Below, in pieces: positions 10,331-21,720 of a stretch of DNA of 64,000 nt; the first letter of the stretch is position 1; every line of letters begins with the position of its first letter. Origin of the DNA: Costus lasius (taxonomy: Eukaryota > Streptophyta > Magnoliopsida > Zingiberales > Costaceae); the NCBI GenBank assembly GCA_027563935.2, contig CM050453.2, positions 11,860,001 through 11,924,000 of the forward strand, read 5' to 3'. The notes under the pieces were generated by a model, which did no database searches, was not told where the DNA came from, and saw nothing but the letters and a program-made list of their open reading frames with translations. The position numbers were made by a program, and so were the translations under genes.

Positions 10331-11480
10331 TATGCCCTATCTTGTGGGGCAGCATAGAAGGGCCTGCGGGCCTTCTTCCAAGGCATGGTTCTGCAGCCCG
10401 GTGGGGTCTGCGAATGAATCTAAAATTTTACTTTTATAATATGTTAAGTTTTCTCTAAATTGTGTAGTTTTGTCAGTTGTTCCAGGGCCCAAACATTAAC
10501 AGGTGGAGCAACCCAAAAGAGGCTTCGGATGAATTTAAAGATTTAAAAATCAATTTATGATATTAGTTAAATAAGGACATCAGTAATAAAAGTTTTAAAT
10601 ACAAATAATCAATATACTGATAGTTTATTTTAAAATTAAGCTTATTTTTAATTAATCAAAATTTCATCAATATATTTAATAGGTCAACATTTAGTTAATT
10701 AATCCGGTAAGCTTGGCAACGGGTCAACGAGTTTTTATCATCCCCGACCGCATGGCATTTAAATCGCATTTTTAGTCCCACATCGGTAGTTTTACATTTT
10801 ATTACTGATAGAACCCCTATAAATTACCCGGACCGTAGTGGTAGAAAGGCGTCACCTCCGGAACGAGTACTCGCCGAACGCTTTTTTCGTCCTGTGCTCG
10901 TTTGTTAGGAGCATTTTTGCCATTACTTTTGAGGCTTTAAGCCTCAGGAGGCTTTTTTGCAGGCCTCCGCCAAAGAGTATAAATGTTTTTTCATGAAGCT
11001 TTTGCAGCTTGAAAGGGCCCTTCTTCTACGCGCTATCTTGAGGAGTAGCCCAGTAGGGCCCGCAGGCCTTCTTCCAAGACCCTAACATGGTTCTGCAGCC
11101 CCGCGAACGAATCTAAAATTTAACTTTTATAATTTATGAAGTGTTCTCTAAATTGTGTGTTTTTGTCAGTTGTTACATGGCCCTAACATTAACAGGTGCA
11201 GCCCAGTGCCCAGAAGAGCCTTCGGATGAAATCTAAAAGAGATCCACTATTACAATAAAATTTAGTCTTCTCGAAATTGTGTTATTGACATGTCTTATTG
11301 TATTTTAACCGTAGATAATTTAATGGTTTAAAAATTAATTTATGATATTAGTTAAATAAGGACATCAGTAATAAAATTTAATTAATTAATTAAAATTTAA
11401 TCAATATATTTAATAATGTTCAAGGTCAACATTTAGTTAATGAATAGAGTACTCCCTAAGCTTGGCAACGGGGTCAACGA
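10331..11480. repeat. Head-to-tail duplicated block around copies 2 and 3
   Basis: Segments after the snRNA-like units repeat in order: the GAAAGGGCC..CTTCTTCTA block, the TTTTCTCTAAATTGTG block, the AACATTAACAGGTG block, the GATATTAGTTAAATAAGGAC block and TAAGCTTGGCAACGGG. Part of the last blocks recurs a third time at about 15780-15960. Confidence 0.55.
10762..11020 (+). ncRNA. snRNA-promoter-like repeat, copy 3
   Basis: This is nearly the same as copy 2: AGTCCCACATCGG, TATAAATTACCC 32 nt further on, GGCGTCACCTCCGGAACGAG, GCTTTTTTCGTCC and GCATTTTTGCC. It has the clearest 3' hairpins: GAGGCTT/AAGCCTC just after the Sm-like run, then GGAGGC/GGCCTCC. Copies 2 and 3 sit in a head-to-tail duplication of about 685 bp that also includes the downstream TGAAAGGGCC and CTAAATTGTGT segments. 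Confidence 0.4.
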
Positions 11481-11689
11481 GTTTTTATCAACCCCGACCC
11501 CATGCTTCAAAACATGGGGAAAAAAATTGGGTATCCGATCTCACCCTCCAATTGCATTGGGATTATCCACGAATTCTAATGTTAATTAATGGTGAGATTT
11601 GTACCATTTAAGATTTTTATTCAAAAATCGGGTCCCTCAAAGAAACCTGACCCCATCCCACTCATATTTTGACCCGTCCCACTCTTATT

Positions 11690-13230
11690 TTGAGCTATTG
11701 CATGATAAACTAAAAAAAAATCATAAAAAATATATTTCTTTAAAATAATTAATTTAAATTATTAATATAAACTTATAATCTAAATAAAATTTAAAATAAT
11801 TAATTAAAATAATTAGTATAAACTCACAATCTAAATAAAATACATAAGTTCAATGAAAATAATTATAGGGTTTTACTAAAATAAAAGAATTTTAATAAAT
11901 TAAAATATCATGTCAGGTTCGGGTTTGGGTTTCGGTTCAAGTCGGGTTCTGTAGTACCTAGACTCAATCTCATCTTTGTTTATTAAGTTTCGGATTTTTC
12001 TCGAACTCCAAGCAACTCGAATTTCCCTATTGACGTTGGATTGAGCTTGGCCGAGCTTTGGGGGGTTTTTGCCAAGCATACTCATGAGTGATTATGTCTA
12101 TTTATGATAGTTTTTGCTTTAGTATGATACCCTTCTCTCACGGGATAAGATTTCTTAGGAGCTTCCTCCCATGTCATTTCCATTAGTTGTTGCGATCTTT
12201 TAAATTCATTTGGCTACATGCTTGTTTTTGGGCTTACAAAATGTCCATGGCCTAATCCGTTTGACTAGCCATGACTACGCGTGTCTTTAAACTTGAGGCC
12301 AAAATCTATTTCACTGTATGCCAATTCTCAAACTTATGTGTATTCATTAGCATATATTTAGATGTCTCATAATTTATAGGGTATTCATTTGGCTATGTAC
12401 TTTGTCTTCAAGTTTATGGTGTCCATGATAAGAATTCACTTGGCCATGCACCCAAGTCCTCAAATTTGAGAGTGCCCAAACCTAATCCATATGGCTAAAT
12501 GCTTAAATCTTTTTAAGTTTATGGGTGTCAATAGTCTAAATCCATCCAACTATATGCCTAAGTCCTTAGACTTGTGGTTGTTTGTAATCTAAATCCATCT
12601 ATTTCTACACCTAAGTTCTCAACTTATAGTGTCTATTCCCTAAATCCATTTAGCTCCTTACTTAGATTCTCAAAATTGTGGTTATCTATTCTTATATCTA
12701 TTTGACTTAAACTTTTGGTTTGTCATATGATTAAAGCTAAAGTGTTATACACTGGAGTTCTTAGGCTAATGAGAATATACAACCATAAGCTATGCAGTAG
12801 ACTCTTGGTCTTGTGGGCGTTTACAACTCTAATGTTTGCAAACTTATGATTAAGTGCTCAAGTCTTTTACACTTATTAGTGGAAAAAAGAATCTATTAAT
12901 AAAAACATCCACACCCTTAAGTATTTATACTTGTAGATCACTATTGACTATAACTCTGAATCATCCAAGTGCACAACTATATATCTCAATCTTCAGACTT
13001 ATCATGACAATCTAAAATACGAGAAAATAGTGGCTATGCACTATCATTCTTAAACTTATCAAACATCCATTATCTAACAAAGCTAAAGACTACATACTCA
13101 AAGTCTAAACTCATGGGTGCCCTTAGCCTAACAAAGCTAAAGGTGGAGACTTGAGTTTGAACCTTCTTTCCAATTTTTTTTAATTTTTTATGAAAAAGTA
13201 TTTGAAGTTCATTATCTTTTAATTCTTTTT
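11690..13230. repeat. Degenerate ~50-bp repeat array, copy A
   Basis: From about 12190 to 13130 the sequence is built from diverged units of the type CATTTGGCTACATGC..AAGTCCTCAAACTTGTGG.TGTCCATAG.CTAAATC, roughly 18 units of 45-60 bp. The whole segment, including its 5' leader (CGGGTTCTGTAGTACC...), is present again at 15960-17400 in the same orientation. No coding frame is credible. Confidence 0.6.
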
Positions 13231-13365
13231 CTTTGTCATTTTTTAATTTCTCATATTCATTAACATATATATATTTTTTTCTATGATATTGTTTCACTTT
13301 TAGAAATGGAATTCAATAGGTAAACAAGATCCCGGATCATTCCTAACCACTATTATTTGAGTGTC

Positions 13366-13600
13366 TTTTAGTCCCACATCAATAATTTTACAATTTATCA
13401 CCATCAAAATCCCTTTAAATTGCGCAAACGTGACCTTTAACCCCAGAAGATCGTCACCTGCGGAATGAGTCCATGGCGAACTCTTTTTTGGTCCTGAATT
13501 CATTTGTAAGCAACATTTTGTGATAATGGGGATTTGTGCTGAGAAGGCCTCCGCCAAACAGAATTTAAATATTTTTTCATATTGTGCAGCCCTTATATTA
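13366..13600 (+). repeat. snRNA-promoter-like repeat, copy 4 (decayed)
   Basis: AGTCCCACATCAA keeps most of the upstream element. The TATA box has changed to TTTAAATTGCG. GAAGATCGTCACCTGCGGAA and CTCTTTTTTGGTCC follow, and the Sm-like run has decayed to ACATTTTGTG. It is probably not functional. Confidence 0.5.
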
Positions 13601-13770
13601 AGGACATTTTGTATATATAGTTAAATTGTAATAATCCTTACAAGTCATGCAAAACCGTTAAATTGTAATAATCCTTACAAGTCATGCAAAACCATGGCCA
13701 AAATTTATTTTAATGTGCCTGAGTTCATAATTATGGCTTATATTTCTTTCAATCAGATGTCAACTTATGG

Positions 13771-13912
13771 GAAAAATGTCAAAGAAGTGGCCCCCGCTAC
13801 GAGTGGTGGCCCCATCCACCAGTAATATACACTTTGAGATGTGTGAATGCACACATTTCTAAGTGTCAAAACACTTGGATGGTGGATGGGCCCCTTCTTT
13901 GACATTTTTCCT
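13771..13912. mobile_element. 142-bp MITE with ~25-bp TIRs and a perfect 9-10 bp TSD
   Basis: The left end GGAAAAATGTCAAAGAAG and the right end CTTCTTTGACATTTTTCC are inverted copies, followed by GGCCC on both sides. The flanks read AACTTATGG on each side (13762-13770 and 13913-13921). A 9-10 bp duplication points to a Mutator-like element; 8 bp (hAT) cannot be excluded. There is no coding capacity. Confidence 0.8.
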
Positions 13913-13929
13913 AACTTATGGGTGTTCAC

Positions 13930-14218
13930 GAGATCCGTTGTTAATCTTCCGCTCACGTCAGCCGGAAACCTACTGACCAGGGAGTGGCAGGCACCACTTC
14001 GTCGCCAACATCACTGCAACGCTCTATGTCGTGGGATCTTCACTCGCCGTCGCTCCACCGACGCCGGCAAACCTTTGGCTGGAAGCTACTTTACGACCAT
14101 GCAACGTCTCCTTGCCGCGTGAGTCCTGTCTCTCGGCGCTGCTAACCCCCGCCTGGGTGCCGCCTACATCCTCTGTTGGTTAGCACTTCACCGCCTAGGT
14201 GCCGCTTGCATCCTCTAA
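13930..14218. repeat. Second copy of the 8566-9290 repeat, cut by the solo LTR
   Basis: It matches 9040-9270: CTCACGTCAGCCGGAAACCT, CACCACTTCGTCGCCAAC, GCAACGTCTCCTTGCCG, GTCCTGTCTCTCGGCGCTGC and CTGGGTGCCGCCTACATCCTC. It stops where the solo LTR begins. Confidence 0.65.
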
Positions 14219-15737
14219 TGTCACGCTCATGTTTACAGTAATATTATTTTAATTATTTTGATGTGAGTCAATGCTTGACTCGAGTTCAATTGCGTCCACG
14301 CAGGTACTTTAACGGTCGAAATCGTCGGATTGGGTGCGACTGACGGAGCCGATTCCCCGAACTAATTCCCAGCCCGATTGTGAACTCAAGCGGAAGCTTG
14401 CTACCATTCCAACACGGCTCAGTACAACGTAGACGATTCACCAGCGACCGATGTCGTCGAGTCAAACTTGGTTCGCCTAAACCCAAAGAGGGCTCTCCCG
14501 TAATCGACTATGTCGGACGGGTCCCGCTGCGTCACACGCTGGTGACGAAAAGTACCTAGCCGGCTCCTCACTTGCACGAAGGCGGGGAGGGCCGGAGGAG
14601 AAAGGGGTTGCCCATAGGTAACTGGCCTCGTCTCACGTGAACGTCGACGGCGGACGGCGGAACCGTCGTTGAATGCGTCAACGGGGTGAACTACATTCGT
14701 CCAAACCCGGCCGCATTGTACTCTCCCGTCGGAGAGCTCAAGGTGACCGAAAAAGGGGGCCACGCACCAACGGCAGGAAGGAGGCCGGAAGGACTGCCAG
14801 GCGGCAGGAAGCACGGAGACGGACGGAGAAAACGACGCCCACCACGTTGCCTCGCTAGACGAGGAAGGCTCGCGCAGCCACGCTCCCTCGTCGGAGGAGA
14901 TAGCTTCGACCTCCAGAGGCGCAGGAAGGAGAGAACCGCACGCAGGTGGCGGAGGGGAGAAACCACGCTCGCACGCAGTCGAGTGCCAGCCCCGGAAATT
15001 CCCACGCCCATGCGGAACAACAGCCAGAAGACAGGAAGAGATAGGGCTCGCGAGAGGAGCACGGGAGGACGGCCAACTCAGGCAGGAAGCGTAGAAGACC
15101 AAAAGAAGGGAGGCGTCGCTGGAGCCGAGCGAAAGGCTAGGACGAAGATCAGGAAGGCACCGCTAACGGCGAGAGGGTACCTCGGCGATCACTCAGGCCG
15201 CCGGCTCCTCCTCGTCGATGAAACGGTTGTGTAGCAGCCTTCCGAGGCGATCTGAAGGTCCGCTGGCGATGGAGACGACGATCGCAACGGCAATGAGTCG
15301 GAGAAGACAAGGAAGAGGGTGGGGTTCTCTGGGGGGTTCCACCTTCCACCCGCACCACCGGAACTGCCTGGAGAGCACAACCCCGAAGAAACGTCCGACG
15401 AGGAAGAGATCGACGGATGACGGAGAGGGGAGCGGAGGACGACGAAAATCGGAAAATCCCCGTGTAAAAAAAAACCCAAGTCGCGTCGCCACCCGCCTCA
15501 CATTTCTTCACGCCCGTGCAGCCGCCCCCACGTCGGCCCACGGCCCGAGGTGGTGACCTGTCCCGTCGCCCATGCCTCCACGCACGCACGCGACGACTCG
15601 TCGCTCGACGCCCGTTGGTGCGGATTTGGATTCGGGCAACGCCCGATCCAATTTGCCAACCTGCGTCGCTAAATTTGGAGAAAAATGGGCTGGGCTAGAA
15701 GTGGGTCGCGCCCGACTGCCAGCCCACGAGTCTAACA
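14219..15737. mobile_element. Solo LTR, ~1.5 kb
   Basis: It starts TGTCACGCTCATGTTTAC and ends GAGTCTAACA, so it has TG..CA ends. The flanks are TCTAA (14214-14218) and CCTAA (15738-15742), a 5-bp target duplication with one mismatch. No internal region or second LTR adjoins it. The 1620-2927 segment is an inverted family member. Many GC-rich frames run through it on both strands and none looks like a protein. The transcription direction is unresolved. Confidence 0.65.
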
Positions 15738-15959
15738 CCTAATGTGTTAGCTTGCATGCCTCATGGGTCATTTAAAAATTTTAAAGTAAAGAACTATAAG
15801 TTAAACAAGCACATCCGTAAAAAAGATACACGGGTAATTTATTTTAAAATTAAGCTTATTTTTAGTTAATTAAAATATGATTAATATATTTAATATTACA
15901 TTTAGTTAATGAATAGAGAGTACTCTTATGAGTAGGCTTTGGCAGCCTCTTCAAACCAT
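15738..15959. repeat. Third copy of the AT-rich block seen at 10540-10730 and 11330-11470
   Basis: It shares TTATTTTAAAATTAAGCTTA, TTAATATATTTAATA and CATTTAGTTAATGAATAGAG with the two upstream copies and leads into the second ~50-bp repeat array. Confidence 0.5.
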
Positions 15960-17400
15960 TAAAAAAATTAAAAAATTAAAAAAAATTATTAATGTAAATT
16001 AAAAAATTAAAAAATATATATTTTTAAAATAGTTAATTAAAATTACTAATGTAAACTTATAACCTAAATAGCATACAAGTCAAATGAAAATAATTATAAG
16101 GTTTGGCCTGGGTTGGGTTCTATAGTACCCATACTTGATCCCACTGCTTATTAAGTTTCGGGTTTTCCCCGAACCCTAGTCAATTCAGGTTTTCCCTTTG
16201 ACGTCAGGTTGGGTCGAGCTGGGCCGAGCCGAGCTTGGGGGTTTTTGCAAAGCCTACTAATAAGTAATTGTGTCTATTGATGGTAGTTTTTGCTTCGGCA
16301 TGATGCCCTCCTCCCACGAGATAAGACTTCTTAGGAGCTTCCTCCCATACTATTTCCTTTAGTTGTTGCTATCTCTTTAAGTTCATTTGGCTACATGCTC
16401 GTCTTTGGCATTATAAATGTCCATGGCCAAAATCGGTTTGGCTAGGCATGACCGCATGTCTTTGAACTTAATGCCAAAATCTATTTCACTCTGTGTCTGA
16501 GTCTCAAACTTGTGAGTATTCACGGTACATATTTTTTTTCTATAAGATGTCTCATAATTTATGGGGTATTTACTACCATATTTCATGTGGCTACGTGCTT
16601 TGTCTTCAAATTTGTGGGTGCCCATGATAAGAATTCACTTGCCATGCACCCAAGTCCTCGAATTTGAGAGTGCCCATGATCTAATCCATATGGCTAAATA
16701 CTTAAATCTTTAAATTTATGGTGTATGTAGTCTAAATCCATCCAACTATATGCTCATGTCCTCAGATTTGTTTGTAATCTAAATCCATCTATCTTTACAC
16801 CTAAGTTCTCAACTTATAGGTGTCTATGCCCTAAATCCATTAAGCTCCTCACTTAAATCCTCAAAATTGTGGTTGTCCATAGCTAGATACATTTGACTTA
16901 AAACTTGTGGTTTGTCTTATAATCCAAGCTAATGTGTTATGCACTCAGAGTCCTTAGGCTAATGAGAATATACAACCATAAGCTATGTAGTAGGCTCTTG
17001 GTCTTGTGGGCATTTACAACTCTATTGTTTCCAAGCTTATGATTATGTACTCTAAGTCTTTTACATTTATTGGTGTCAACAAAAAAAACCCTCTTAATAA
17101 TAATACCCACATGGTTAAGTTTATGCTTGTAGATCACTATTGACTATAACCCTGAACCATCCAAGTGCACAACTATATATCTCAATCTTTAGACTTATCA
17201 TGACAATCTAAAATACGAGAAAATAATGACTGTGCACTCTCATTCTTAAACTTAGTCGAACATCCATTATCTAACAAAGCTAAAGCTTACATAGTTAAGT
17301 CTAAACTCATGGTTGCCCTTAGCCTTACAAAGCTAAGGTGGAGACTTGAGCTTGAATCTTCTTTCCATTTTCTAAATTTTTATGAAAAAGAAATTGAATT
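15960..17400. repeat. Degenerate ~50-bp repeat array, copy B
   Basis: This is a direct, diverged copy of 11690-13230, colinear from the leader (GGTTCTATAGTACCCATACT) through the GGCTACATGC..CCATGG units to the closing GTGGAGACTTGAG..GAATCTTC. Small indels occur between the copies. Units are 45-60 bp. Confidence 0.6.
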
Positions 17401-17754
17401 TCATTATGTGGGGTCAAAATTGTTACATTGAGAATGTATTATGACCGTTTTCAAATTCACCTTAAATCAATAAGGTTTATTTTTTTGTTAAATGGGTTCT
17501 GGCTTCCAATGAGCGCAAGCGCTCATTGTTAATTACCCCTGAGACTAGGGAACCTTTGATTAAGAGATCTATAATACGCAACAAAATAAGAGAGACAAAG
17601 TCAAATGATATCATTTATAAATTTAATTGACATGATACATAAAAAAAGATAAAGGAAAAGAGTTTCCATTAACGTGGACAATTTATGTTCATCAAACTTT
17701 GGTCTCGTGATGGCGTATTGGGTAATACCCGGCCTAAGCAATATAATGTCATAT

Positions 17755-18570
17755 TGAGGAGCTACGCCTTGATGGTAAACATCGACGTACGCACCTCCCA
17801 AAAAATATTCCATTGTAATGCATTAAGGCACGTTGGATATCTAGACTTAAAAGATCACCCGGCCTTGACGGCGTGTTGAGTGGCTTGAATTTGAGGAAAA
17901 TTACTCGGCCATGCGGCGTGTTGAGTGGCTTGAATTTGAGAAAAATTACTCGGTCATGCGGCATGTTGAGTGGCTTGAATTTGAGGAAGATTACTCAGCC
18001 ATGCGACGTGTTGAGTGATTTAATTTGAGGAAGATTACTCAGCCATGCAACGTGTTGAGTGATTTAATTTGGAGGGAAATTATTTGGCCTTACGGCCTGT
18101 TGAGGAAATTGCTCAGCCTCACGGCATGTTGAGCAACTTGGGTTTGGGAATTACCCGGCCTTGTGGCGTGTTCGATAATTTGACTTGGAATTTTATCCAG
18201 CCTTGCGGCGTGTTGGATAATTTGACTTGGAATTTTATCAGGTCTTGCAGCATGTTGGATAATTTGGATAATTTGACTTGGAATTTTATCCGACCTTGCG
18301 GCGTGTTGGATAATTTGACTTGGAATTTTATCCGGCCTTGTGGCATGTTGGATAATTTGGACAATTTGACTTGAAATTTTATCCGGCCTCTTGGCGCGTT
18401 GGATAATTTGATTTGAGAATTTATCCGGCATTCTGGGGTGTTGGATAATTTGATTTGAGAATTTGGGTACTTCAGCCTTAACGAACGCAACTTCGTGTTG
18501 AGGAGTTACGCCCCGATGTTAAACGTCGACGTACGCACCTCCCAAACAACATTTCGTCACATTGGTATAA
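17755..18570. repeat. ~45-bp minisatellite flanked by a direct repeat
   Basis: About 14 units. The first part (17860-18070) has GGC.ATGCGGCGTGTTGAGTG at about 45-bp spacing; the second (18160-18450) has CGGCCTTGCGGCGTGTTGGA with ATTTGACTTGGAATTTTATC at 42-51 bp spacing. The array is bracketed by a ~75-bp direct repeat: GAGGAGCTACGCCTTGATGG..CGTACGCACCTCCCAAA at 17757 and GAGGAGTTACGCCCCGATG..CGTACGCACCTCCCAAA at 18499. The open frames are artefacts of the repetition. Confidence 0.7.
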
Positions 18571-18661
18571 GGCCTTCAATTCACTTGTACGGCAAGTTTG
18601 AGTGTTTAGCATTTGAGGGATTAGCAGGGTAACGCCTACGTCGAAGGTTTTTTTTATATTT

Positions 18662-18664
<3 letters not shown>

Positions 18665-18697
<33 letters not shown>
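18665..18697. repeat. (ATT)n microsatellite
   Basis: A run of ATT/TTA triplets of about 33 bp. Confidence 0.9.
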
Positions 18698-18699
18698 GT

Positions 18700-21600
18700 T
18701 TTTGTTTTTTTTTATGCACATTTCATTTTATTCGTTTCATCTATATCATTTTTGTTTGTTTTTTCTTTATTTCCTCCGTTTTTATTTCCGGAAGAGTAAA
18801 GTTAATCTTCCAGATTATGTAGCTTCAATGCCTTCGCGATTTTGGTGAGGAGAGTGACCTCGGCTCATTATTACCTCGCGCGGCAATTGTTGAGGTAATG
18901 GCCGTGGTGATCGGGCAAGGGGAGAGAGACGATCGGCAGATCTCATTGCCAGGGCCGCGATTTCGCCGTCAAACCCGTTCCCAGGGCTGCAACATCGCCG
19001 TCAAATCCAAACCCCAGGATAGGCAGAGGGCCAAGCGTTGCCAACCTCTAGTGAAGAGCACACCTATTTAGCGGTTCGTCCATAGAGGATGGCGAAGGCG
19101 ACTACTGGGAGACAGGGGAAGGCCGTGGCGATTTCTGGGGAAGGGATCTTTTACAGCACGGTCGTGGAATCGGCAAAGCAAGGGGGATGACCAGGATGCT
19201 TGAGGCGCCGGGGGGCTAGTTTGTGGTCGCGGCGAAGACCACGGGTAGCGAAAGGGCATCCACCTGATTCCCCTTCTATTGGCGGCTGGCAGATCCGGGT
19301 TGTATAAGATAAGTGGTGGAAACGAGCTTTAACCAAGGTGAAACTTTCTTTCCACGACGAAGCAAATTCCATGCTTAGTTATGAAATTCTTTTTGAGGTT
19401 TTATCCTTGCGCTTGGCTTTCCTTGATTCTGGCATTCTGAAACTCTTTCTACTTCCATTGACGGTTTTGTCGGCAGTCAACTTATCACCATCACAGACGG
19501 TAGCCCAAGAGACTCCGTCAAGCGTGGGGCGATACAGGCGGAAGCGGCGATGGTGACGATGTAGCTGTTGCCGTGGTTCATTTGCTGGGACCTTCTGTAT
19601 CATGTGTTACCTACGATTCCGGCTTCGGGGCTTAAGGTCGCTGAGGTAAGCTTGGTCAGATTCTGCATTTCGGGTCGGATGAAGTTTGGTCTGGATCCGT
19701 TAGTGTCGGATTCTCGTTGGGCTTTGAGTCGGGGCCTTAGTTAAAACTCAACCTTAATGCCGAATTTTGCTGATTGAGATTGGAGGTTGGTAGGTGAAAT
19801 ATCCCCATTTTTCTTATCTTACTCTATGGTAATCTCATAGCCCTTGGTTCCCTTTTCCTCTCTTTTGATCCCTTTCTCTTTCTCATATGTTTGCAGCCGT
19901 GGAAGTCTTCACGGCCGTAGGGTCGGTAAGATGACTTTACTGTAAGATGGATTTTCTTTGGGTTCCAGCCCACCAGTAGAGTGGGCTTGAGTCGGAATTG
20001 CCCGAAAAACGGCCTGCCTCTCGGGTTTGTTTGTTCCCCTTTTCCTTATTGTTATCTTTATTCTCCCATTTTCCTCAACGGCTCTCTCTTTTTTTCTTTT
20101 TTCTTTTTTTAGTTTTGGCAAGACTCTCCGGACTCAAGTCCGGGGTGAAGCTTTCGACGCACTACGGCAACCAGCGGTTCTTGGTAGGTAACAAGAAAAA
20201 TTTTATCTTCGTTCTTCTTCCATTATCGTCATGCCTTTACAGTCTTCTTCTTACAGCAACGCGGGTGAGGCAAGATCCTATCGCTCCTTTCTTACGGTGC
20301 ACTTTTGTAGCGGGCGGAACTTGGAGAAATTTTGCCAGGCAAGCATTCATGAGGTGCCAGCATTTCATCCGGACGATTCTGTTCCGCCCTGCCTTTCTTT
20401 TTTTTAAGCCCTTGATATAAGCTCATTTCGCTTCTTTCTTGCAGCAAGAATCTCTCTTGGAAGGTTAGTGCGGTAGCAAAACTCCCATCTCACAGAGCTT
20501 CTTGGCGAGGTGTTCTGTCGCCGTGTCGCTGTGGTTCTGGAGATAGAGTTTCGGAGGGAATCAGAAGAGGCCTTGAACAGGTATCTCTCCTCTATTTCTC
20601 CCCTTTTTTACTTCCATCGCCTTCAACATATTTTGTTTCCTGCTCTCCTTTTTGAACCAATGCCTTCTTTCCACTCTTCAGCCCCTTCACATCCTCTTTT
20701 TCGTTTTTTGTTCCTTTTTTTATTTTATATATATATATATATATATATAGTTTAGCCTCTAGTCTACTTCTCAAGGATTTCTAGGATGCTTAATACATCC
20801 GCCAAGTCTCCAAGAGAGATAGATGCAACGGGTAGTGCGTAGATGAAACTTCTCTTCGCTTACCCTCTTCTTGCGGCTTCTCTTTCTCGTCCCTTCTTCT
20901 TCTTCTTTTTAACACAGAGGTTTTCCTCTTCTCTTTTTTTTCTTTGGGAACGCTTCTTCAGAATTTTGTTGTGACCCTCTTCCGAGGGCTCTCTGGCCTT
21001 CACTGCCTTCTTCTTCTTCTTTTTTTTTTTTCTATGCTTTTGGGCTTTTAATCTTTTCTTCTGCCCGACCTTCCGCTTCTTCGCATTCTCTCCCTCCCCC
21101 TCTTTTTTTATGCTTTTGGGCTTTTAATCTTTTCTTCTGCCTGACCTTCCGCTTCTTCGCATTCTCTTCTTCCCTTTTTTTTATGCTTTTGGGCTTTTAA
21201 TCTTTTCTTCTCCCAGACTCGTTTTTTGTTCTTTCCCTTCTACTTCATTTTCTTTTCATCACGTCAGTTCTCAGAATCAACCTTTCGGCTACTAATCTAC
21301 TTCTCAGACTCACCGCATCTGTGAGGCCTCAGAAGGAAGATGAGTGCAATGTATAGAAAAGAAAGAAGGGACTTCCCTTTATTTTTACCTTCTTCTTGCA
21401 GTCCTTCTGTTCTCTTTATTCTTCACTCTGCCTTCTGTGTGTCTTCGCCTCTCTTCTGTGTATCCTCCTTTGTTTCGTTGGGCTAGGGTCCCTTTTATAA
21501 GCCTCAGCAAATCAGTCCTTGTGTTTTTTTTGTTCTTGCCGACTGCCATGACCACTCCTCTCATTTCCCTTTTCAATCCTGGCCATCCTCATCTGTTGAC

Positions 21601-21720
21601 TGTTTCATCTTCTGTCACTAACTGCTACGCTCGTCTCCTCTTTTGTCTCTTCCAGATTTGTTGAGAAATTGTCTTGCCTTATTCACGTTTCGGGTTTTCC
21701 CCTTCTATTATATGTATCTT
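18700..21720. other. Unassigned GC- then T-rich region
   Basis: 18840-19660 is GC-rich with frames on both strands but no recognisable protein. 19800-21700 is pyrimidine-rich on the plus strand. Three ~75-bp tandem units (TATGCTTTTGGGCTTTTAAT, TTTTCTTCTGCCCGACC..) lie at about 21030-21225, and a TA run lies at 20725-20749. A diverged repeat links 20755-20880 with 21285-21410 (GTCTACTTCTCA.., TACC.TCTTCTTGC). It could be the body of a large non-autonomous element. Confidence 0.35.

Noticed and set aside
14419..15589. 227- and 182-codon frames
   Set aside because: They fall inside the solo LTR. GC-rich, low-complexity translations on both strands without any family resemblance.
18069..18490. 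Repetitive proteins with FIRPCGVLDNLTWN-type periods
   Set aside because: They reflect translation of a minisatellite whose unit length is only by chance close to a multiple of three.
17755..18570. CRISPR-like array
   Set aside because: Plant nuclear DNA. The units are contiguous and diverged without unique spacers.
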